NCBI GenBank assembly: GCA_026120185.1
Contig: JANUWF010000008.1
Coordinates: 4,712,001-4,776,000, forward strand
Length of the DNA stretch: 64,000 nucleotides
Origin: Voacanga thouarsii
Lineage: Eukaryota > Streptophyta > Magnoliopsida > Gentianales > Apocynaceae
Direction: 5' to 3'
Below the pieces are notes generated by a model that ran no database searches, was not told the DNA's origin, and saw only the letters and a program-made list of their open reading frames with translations. Position 1 is the stretch's first letter. Each line of letters starts with the position of its first letter. Below are positions 59,376 through 64,000 of the stretch, piece by piece. The translations under genes were made by a program, and so were the position numbers.

Positions 59376-60241
59376 GTCAAGCCACTTGACTTTCTGGACT
59401 CTTGGGTGGTCATGATATGTTGTTAGATACTGCTTATGATATGAGAATATGGGTTTATTAATTGATGAATTAATAAACCAGTCATAATTAGAATCAATAT
59501 GGTTAATTCTAATTAATTATGGATTATTAATCTCAAAGACGTTTGGATTAATTTATGTTTGCTACCAATTGAATGGGAAACCAAATAGGTCACACACAAT
59601 AGAGGATTATATACTTAAGATGTTATTTGATAACATAGTGGGGTTAATTGCGAGAAAGAGAAGTTGTTGTAGCCAAATTTTAATTAGTTATAATTTATGG
59701 TCCAAATTGTAATTGAGAGAACTTAATGTTTCCAATTACAATTAGGGAATTCTAACTGTTTTAGAATTCTCAGATGGAGTGATTTTATCAGGATTTTTCA
59801 TGCATTATATTGGATATATGCACGGTTCCTCAGGGTGAGCAACTCACACGAAAAGAACTCCAAACCCTAGGGCACACACGACATTCTCCTTTTCTCTCTC
59901 TTGTTTTTCTGAAAAACAAGAAGAACCCTAGCCACCATTGTTGTTTTCTGCTAGCACAAAAAATCTTGGTGCTTGAGTGTCATCCTCCATGTGGAGGTCA
60001 TCACACACTATGATTATAGTGGTTAGACATTCAACTCTGGTGGGTTTTGATCAAGAGGATTGCTGGATCGCGCCTCGACTTGAAGAAAGAAAAATTTTGT
60101 CTTTCAGATGCTCAAAGAAAGGTAAAACTGTTACCTTCGTTCTGTTTATGTTTTGTTTTCCACACATATGCGGATCCTGTGTTGGTATCTCGTTCGTATT
60201 TTTTCGTAGCGCCATTTATAATATACATGAGATACCTAACA

Positions 60242-60861
60242 CAAGCATCCCAACTTATGCATTCCATTTCCAACATATTAGCTATCTTGGTTACCTCGTA
60301 ATGATTTATAGGTATTTTCATACCAACATCAACAAAAGTGTCATTTAATAGCTCAAGTAACATATCAAAAGATTTATTAGACCACCCATTTAGAACTTTT
60401 ATGTGTAAAAAACCCATAAGGAATGAAAGGGAAAACTTTTTACAATTGGAATACAAATCTAACATTAGAATCTTTTAATATCCTAAGAGTCTATTTTACA
60501 TCTTCTAATGGCTCACTAGAATTATTTGTCTCATTAAATCCAGCTGCATCACAACCTTGCCAACCATGTCATCTAGATTAAAAACCTCTACAAAGGAAGG
60601 AATGCCAGTATCTTTATTTAAATAAACATATTCTTCACCATGACAATCCCAGTTCTTATACCATTTGAGGAAGTCCCACATCCTACAATGCTAGTTTATT
60701 TCTATCAGGTTCACATAGTAACGGTTTTGGCACTTAGTACACGAACAAGGTATTTTTGTTCCACTAGGTTTATCTTTGCATGCAAACTCAAGAAATATAT
60801 TCAATCCATCATCATATTCCTTCAATAGATAATTAGATAAATAAATCCATAACCTATCCAT
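60242..60861 (-). pseudogene. CACTA TNP2 transposase, N-terminal part with Transpos_assoc domain
   Basis: Start at 60861 (MDRLWIYLS), chosen because the family starts MDRxWMY; the upstream Phe run comes from a poly-A tract. KDKPSGTKIPCSCTKCQN gives the Cys cluster, then after a stop MWDFLKWYKNWDCHGE completes the Transpos_assoc domain (H-G-E end, near 60640). After a degraded stretch, KKFSLSFLMGFLHIKVLN, then GWSNKSFDMLLELL and INHYEVTKIANML (60465-60290) start the TNP2 domain. It runs into LTR3 at W-D-A-C and resumes at 44603. Confidence 0.85.
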
Positions 60862-62190
60862 GCTCCTTGGTTGAAGTAATGAAACTAGAAAAAAAAAAAA
60901 AGCTACCACTTATTACCTTAAACAAACGCAAAGTACACAAATGAAACAAATATAAACATTATGACAAAATAATAATGTTCAACAAATAAGCATACTACTG
61001 ATCATGCATAGTCAAATAAATATTATGAATTTATTTGCTTCATTTCAAATGTGTGTTTTGGTCATCAAAGAAGTATTGAACTTGTACGAAAAACCTCTAT
61101 AAAGAAAAGACCAAGATATCCTATCAAACAACATTAGCCATATCTAATTCGATTGATATGGCTAGTGAGAAAATTACATGAACAATGTGTACATCATACA
61201 AAATAATATTGACCATCATACATCATTATGTCATTAGAAGAAAATGAAAAGCAACAATTCATAAAATGGTAGTATCATTTTATGACTATGCAATGACAAA
61301 GTTTAAAGTTAGCAATGGGTTGAAAAATCATAGCATGGAAATCATCAGAACAAATATTCACTAAAGTGAGTGTAAAACTTGAAGTATATATTCCAAAAAA
61401 ATTGATTTCTATATTTCCTAAAAATATTACTCATAGATTAATATTCAGCTCTTAATATATCACAGTAAGGAAAAAGATTATCTAAATTCCAACAACATAT
61501 TAGATACACCTTGAAGTTAAGAAAGCTACTAATACAAAGTACAATTTATTAAATACAAATAATATTTTATTTCACTCCAAATTCTTGAATTTAGTTTCTG
61601 TCTAGATTTAATAAAGAACAAAGGGAAAAAGAATGAATATCTAAAGGAAGGCTTGAGAAAAAGCCTCAAATTAGAACATTACTTAATTTGGAACCATAAG
61701 CAATCTACCAAATACTGTAGAGAAACTATTCCTTGGCTGGTGTATACCTAAAATTTGATTATTTTCCATATTATGAGGTTAGAACTTATTTATTTGTGTT
61801 GTAGAGAATGCTCTCCTGCATATATTGGGATTTCTTAACCTAACGAGAATTTTCATGCGAGGAACAAACCTCATTTAAATAATGTGTAAAGCAATTGTTT
61901 GACCATAAGATTTCTAATTTTATGGTTCCAAATTCATTCTGCATTGGGATAAACACCAAAAGAGTACTAGTGAAGCCATTTAGAAATAGAAAGATAAGCA
62001 AGAGAATAAACAATAGAGTTGAATAACCTTTAGCAAAAGTTTGAAACTTAGATAAATTACGTGAAGTTTGAGCTTTTTCTTGGCGCCAATTCCTATTCAA
62101 TGTCAATGGCTCACTCCTATTACCTAATCATTATCAGAGTTGGTGGACTGCATTTAGAAACTGTTAAAGGGGGGAGATTTCTTTATAGTG
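60862..62190 (-). other. CACTA 5' region, no domain seen
   Basis: 1.3 kb of AT-rich sequence upstream of the TNP2 start. No protein domain. The minus strand at 62190 begins CACTATAAAGAAATC, which resembles a CACTA terminal repeat (common form CACTACAAGAAAA); plus-strand flank is aat. The boundary is tentative. Confidence 0.45.
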
Positions 62191-62559
62191 AATTGAAGGG
62201 AGAAATGAAGGAGGATTTGTGGCAATAGGGTGGCGATGTAGGTGGTTGAAGATTCAGGTTATAAACAAGAGAAGTATGCCAGTGTAGGTAGTGGAAGATT
62301 GGGGTTGCAACCAGAGAAGAGCAGAAAAGAGAGCCGAAGTTGGTATATACCAATAGAAGGGACACTCGAGAGTCGGGACACTTAGCTCCAGATCTATAGG
62401 TGCTGAAAGAAAGTGCTTCATTCTCTCAATTCTTCACCCCCCCCTCAATTTTCCCTTACAATATAAGTGCCAATTGTAAAGCTTTGTTTTTTTTTTTTTT
62501 ACTTACTTTCTAGATCATTGTATTTTTTTCCAACTAAATATTAATCAATCATTTTTAGG
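62191..62559. other. Unassigned sequence between CACTA and LINE
   Basis: Less AT-rich than its surroundings, with C8 at 62443 and a T run at 62489. I see no domain, TSD or known motif. It could be original host DNA or still CACTA leader. Confidence 0.3.
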
Positions 62560-63573
62560 TATATATAGACTAGCGAGAAGAAAAGCTAAAGAAGCTGTTA
62601 GAAAAACAAGATCTACAGTTTACAAGTATTTATATAAAAAGTTAGATACTAAAGATGTGTAGAAGAATATATATAGTCTGAAGCGTTTCAAGGAGAAAAG
62701 GACGAGAGATATCGGGGTGGTGAAATGTGTGAAGGATGACAATCAAAGAGTTTTAGTTAAAGATGAAGAAATCAAGGAGAGATGGAGATCTTATTTTGAT
62801 AAGTTATTTAACGGGAGTCAAGTTCAAGTTTTGAGTATGGATAGCCTTGTGATTTTGAATGAAGAGGTTAACTGTGCATGTATTCGTCGTATTTAGAAGC
62901 ATGAAGTCTGAGAGGCCCTTAAAAGGATGAGACCAAAAAAGGCAGTGGGATTAGATGGTATACCGATCAAGGTTTGAAAGTGTTTAAAAGTGATAGGTAT
63001 TGCATGGTTGATAAGTCTATTCAATAAGATATATAGTGTTAATAAGATGCCTACAGAGTAGAAGAAGAGTACTCTAATTCCTCTGTACAAGAATAAAAGG
63101 GATGTTCAAGATTGTGCAAATTACCATGGGACTAAACTTATGAGTCATACTATAAAGCTTTGGGAGAGAGTGATTGAACAGAGGTCAATGGGCATTATAC
63201 AGATTTTAGATAATCAATTTGGTTTTATGCATGGGCATTCCACTACGGAGGTAATTCCTTTATTACAACAGTTGATTGAATATTATAAGGAAAGAAAGAA
63301 AGATTTACATATGGTATTTATTGACTTGGAGAAAGCCTATGACAAGGTACCTTAAGAAGTAGTTTGGTAGGTGCTGGCCAAGAAAGGTGTATCGCTAAAA
63401 AATATTACTCTCATTATAGATATGTATGAGGGAGTATGTACAAGTGTAAGAAGTTGTGCCGGGGTGACTATAAAGTTTCCTATTAGTATCGGGATGCATC
63501 AAGGATCAGCGCTTAGCCCTTTCCTCTTTGCGACCATTATGGACGAGTTGACCTGCACTATACAAAAGGTTAT
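62560..63573 (+). pseudogene. RTE-like LINE reverse transcriptase, 3' truncated
   Basis: Frames with several stops read EIKERWRSYFDKLFNGSQ near 62770, EALKRMRPKKAVGLDGIP (RT motif 0/1), [55 protein letters not shown], and [15 protein letters not shown] near 63310 (motif A with the catalytic Asp). GMHQGSALSPFLFATIMDEL near 63495 is motif B. The catalytic F-A-D-D box should follow but is cut off by LTR A at 63574. The sequence order is that of plant RTE-type LINEs. The upstream endonuclease is not seen. Confidence 0.88.
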
Positions 63574-64000
63574 CGTTGGGTATCTCAGGCTCGTATCCTA
63601 TACGGCACAGCGGAAAATAAAATGAGATACCATCCCAGGACCAATCTATGTGTGGAAAACAAGACATAATGAGGGTAAAAGTAACAGTTTTTACCTTTGC
63701 GTGATCGTCCGAAGAACAAAAATTTCTTCTTTAAGTTGAGGTGTGATCCAGCAATCCTCGTGATCAACCTCCACATGAGTTGAACGTCTACCCACTATAA
63801 TCACAGTGTGTGATTATCTCTAACAGTAATCCACATAGAGGAATACTCAAGCACCAAAGTTTCTGTGCTAGCAGAAAAAGATGGCAGCTAGGTTTTTCTT
63901 TCAAGAAGAAAACGAGAGAGAGAGAGAGAGAGAGAACAAGAGGTTGATTTCGTGTATCTTGCTCTAGGGTTTTTGTATCCAATTTTAGCTTTGGTTTTTC
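63574..64000 (-). mobile_element. LTR A, terminal part, running off the window
   Basis: The plus strand reads cgttgggtatctcaggctcg, the reverse complement of the LTR A end (GAGATACCCAACA). It continues collinear with the terminal 430 bp of LTR2, including ggatcgcgcc-like tcgaggtgtgatccagc and the GA run at 63913-63935. The host site is the LINE RT gene; left flank gttat (63569-63573) should reappear beyond the window if the insertion is intact. Confidence 0.9.

Larger units (their letters stand above)
44604..60241 (+). mobile_element. Copia family A complex: two elements, three LTRs, one outer TSD
   Basis: Order on the plus strand: LTR1 (44604-46349), leader a, gag a, protease a and pre-integrase a, break at about 49555, then leader b, gag b, full pol b, LTR2 (54479-56210), RNase H fragment c (56211-56994), LTR3 (57006-60241 with a nested LTR E). 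One TSD, caagc, flanks the whole. The simplest history is element b inserting into the RNase H domain of sibling a, then one deletion removing integrase and RT of a together with the 5' LTR of b. Confidence 0.88.
57006..60241 (+). mobile_element. LTR3 of copia A, split by solo LTR E
   Basis: TGTTAGTGTTATGCCC at 57006 to GAGATACCTAACA at 60241, about 1741 bp without the nested unit and one TSD. Followed by caagc, the partner of 44599-44603, so it is the outer 3' LTR. Confidence 0.93.

Noticed and set aside
44604..60241. Simple unequal recombination between two tandem copia A elements as the origin of three LTRs
   Set aside because: LTR2 is followed by mid-RNase-H sequence rather than a PBS and leader, which self-insertion plus deletion explains with fewer events. 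Not fully excluded.

Overview
The window is a repeat-only stretch of a plant nuclear genome, most likely a eudicot: it is AT-rich and full of microsatellites, and every protein fragment I can name belongs to a plant transposable element. I found no host gene, tRNA gene, rRNA gene or CRISPR array. Nearly all coding pieces carry stops or frameshifts, so most apparent ORFs are relics or chance.

The main result is a nested stack that can be unpacked from target-site duplications (TSDs). The oldest readable layer is a CACTA (En/Spm) DNA transposon on the minus strand, now split over about 11-62 kb. Its TNP2-type transposase gene reads 60861-60242, 44603-42956 and 22972-21600, and its second gene (plant Transposase_24-like) reads about 17200-16317 and 12072-11940. 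Four insertions split it: a 4.2-kb gypsy solo LTR (12073-16316, TSD aaacc), a copia solo LTR (19243-21112, TSD gtatt), a complete Ty3/gypsy chromovirus (22973-42955, TSD ttgct) and a copia complex (44604-60241, TSD caagc). Two of the CACTA protein reading frames join correctly once the insert and one TSD copy are removed.

The gypsy element (minus) was itself hit by a full-length copia element (32505-40747, minus) in gag and by two solo LTRs in its 3' LTR (23173-24918, TSD aggtc; 25412-27204, TSD ggcat). The copia complex (plus) has three LTRs and looks like one family member inserted into a sibling's RNase H domain, followed by one large deletion. A 1.5-kb solo LTR (57162-58651, TSD gaaat) sits in its last LTR.

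The left 10.9 kb is a long gypsy-type LTR on the minus strand (family F, about 10917 leftwards) carrying a solo LTR (7494-9280, TSD aaatt) and a rearranged non-autonomous element (2550-6817). Before it lies the 3' part of another long gypsy LTR (1-2316). The right end holds a decayed RTE-like LINE reverse transcriptase (62560-63573) interrupted by another copia LTR that runs off the window.

Family labels used here: A = copia LTR about 1.75 kb starting TGTTAGTGTTGTGCCC; B = copia-like LTR about 1.79 kb starting TGTTGG; C = copia LTR about 1.5 kb starting TGTTAGGGATAT; D = gypsy LTR about 4.2 kb ending GTGTTACA; E = LTR starting TGATAGGGCC; F = gypsy-type LTR starting TGTAACATCCC. The best leads beyond annotation are a run of short hairpins with compensatory base changes in the family A leader, a CCAAT-box array with about 31-bp spacing in LTR F, an antisense ORF kept open in four family A LTRs, and a GC-rich GCCGGCGCCGG-like module shared by unrelated element families.
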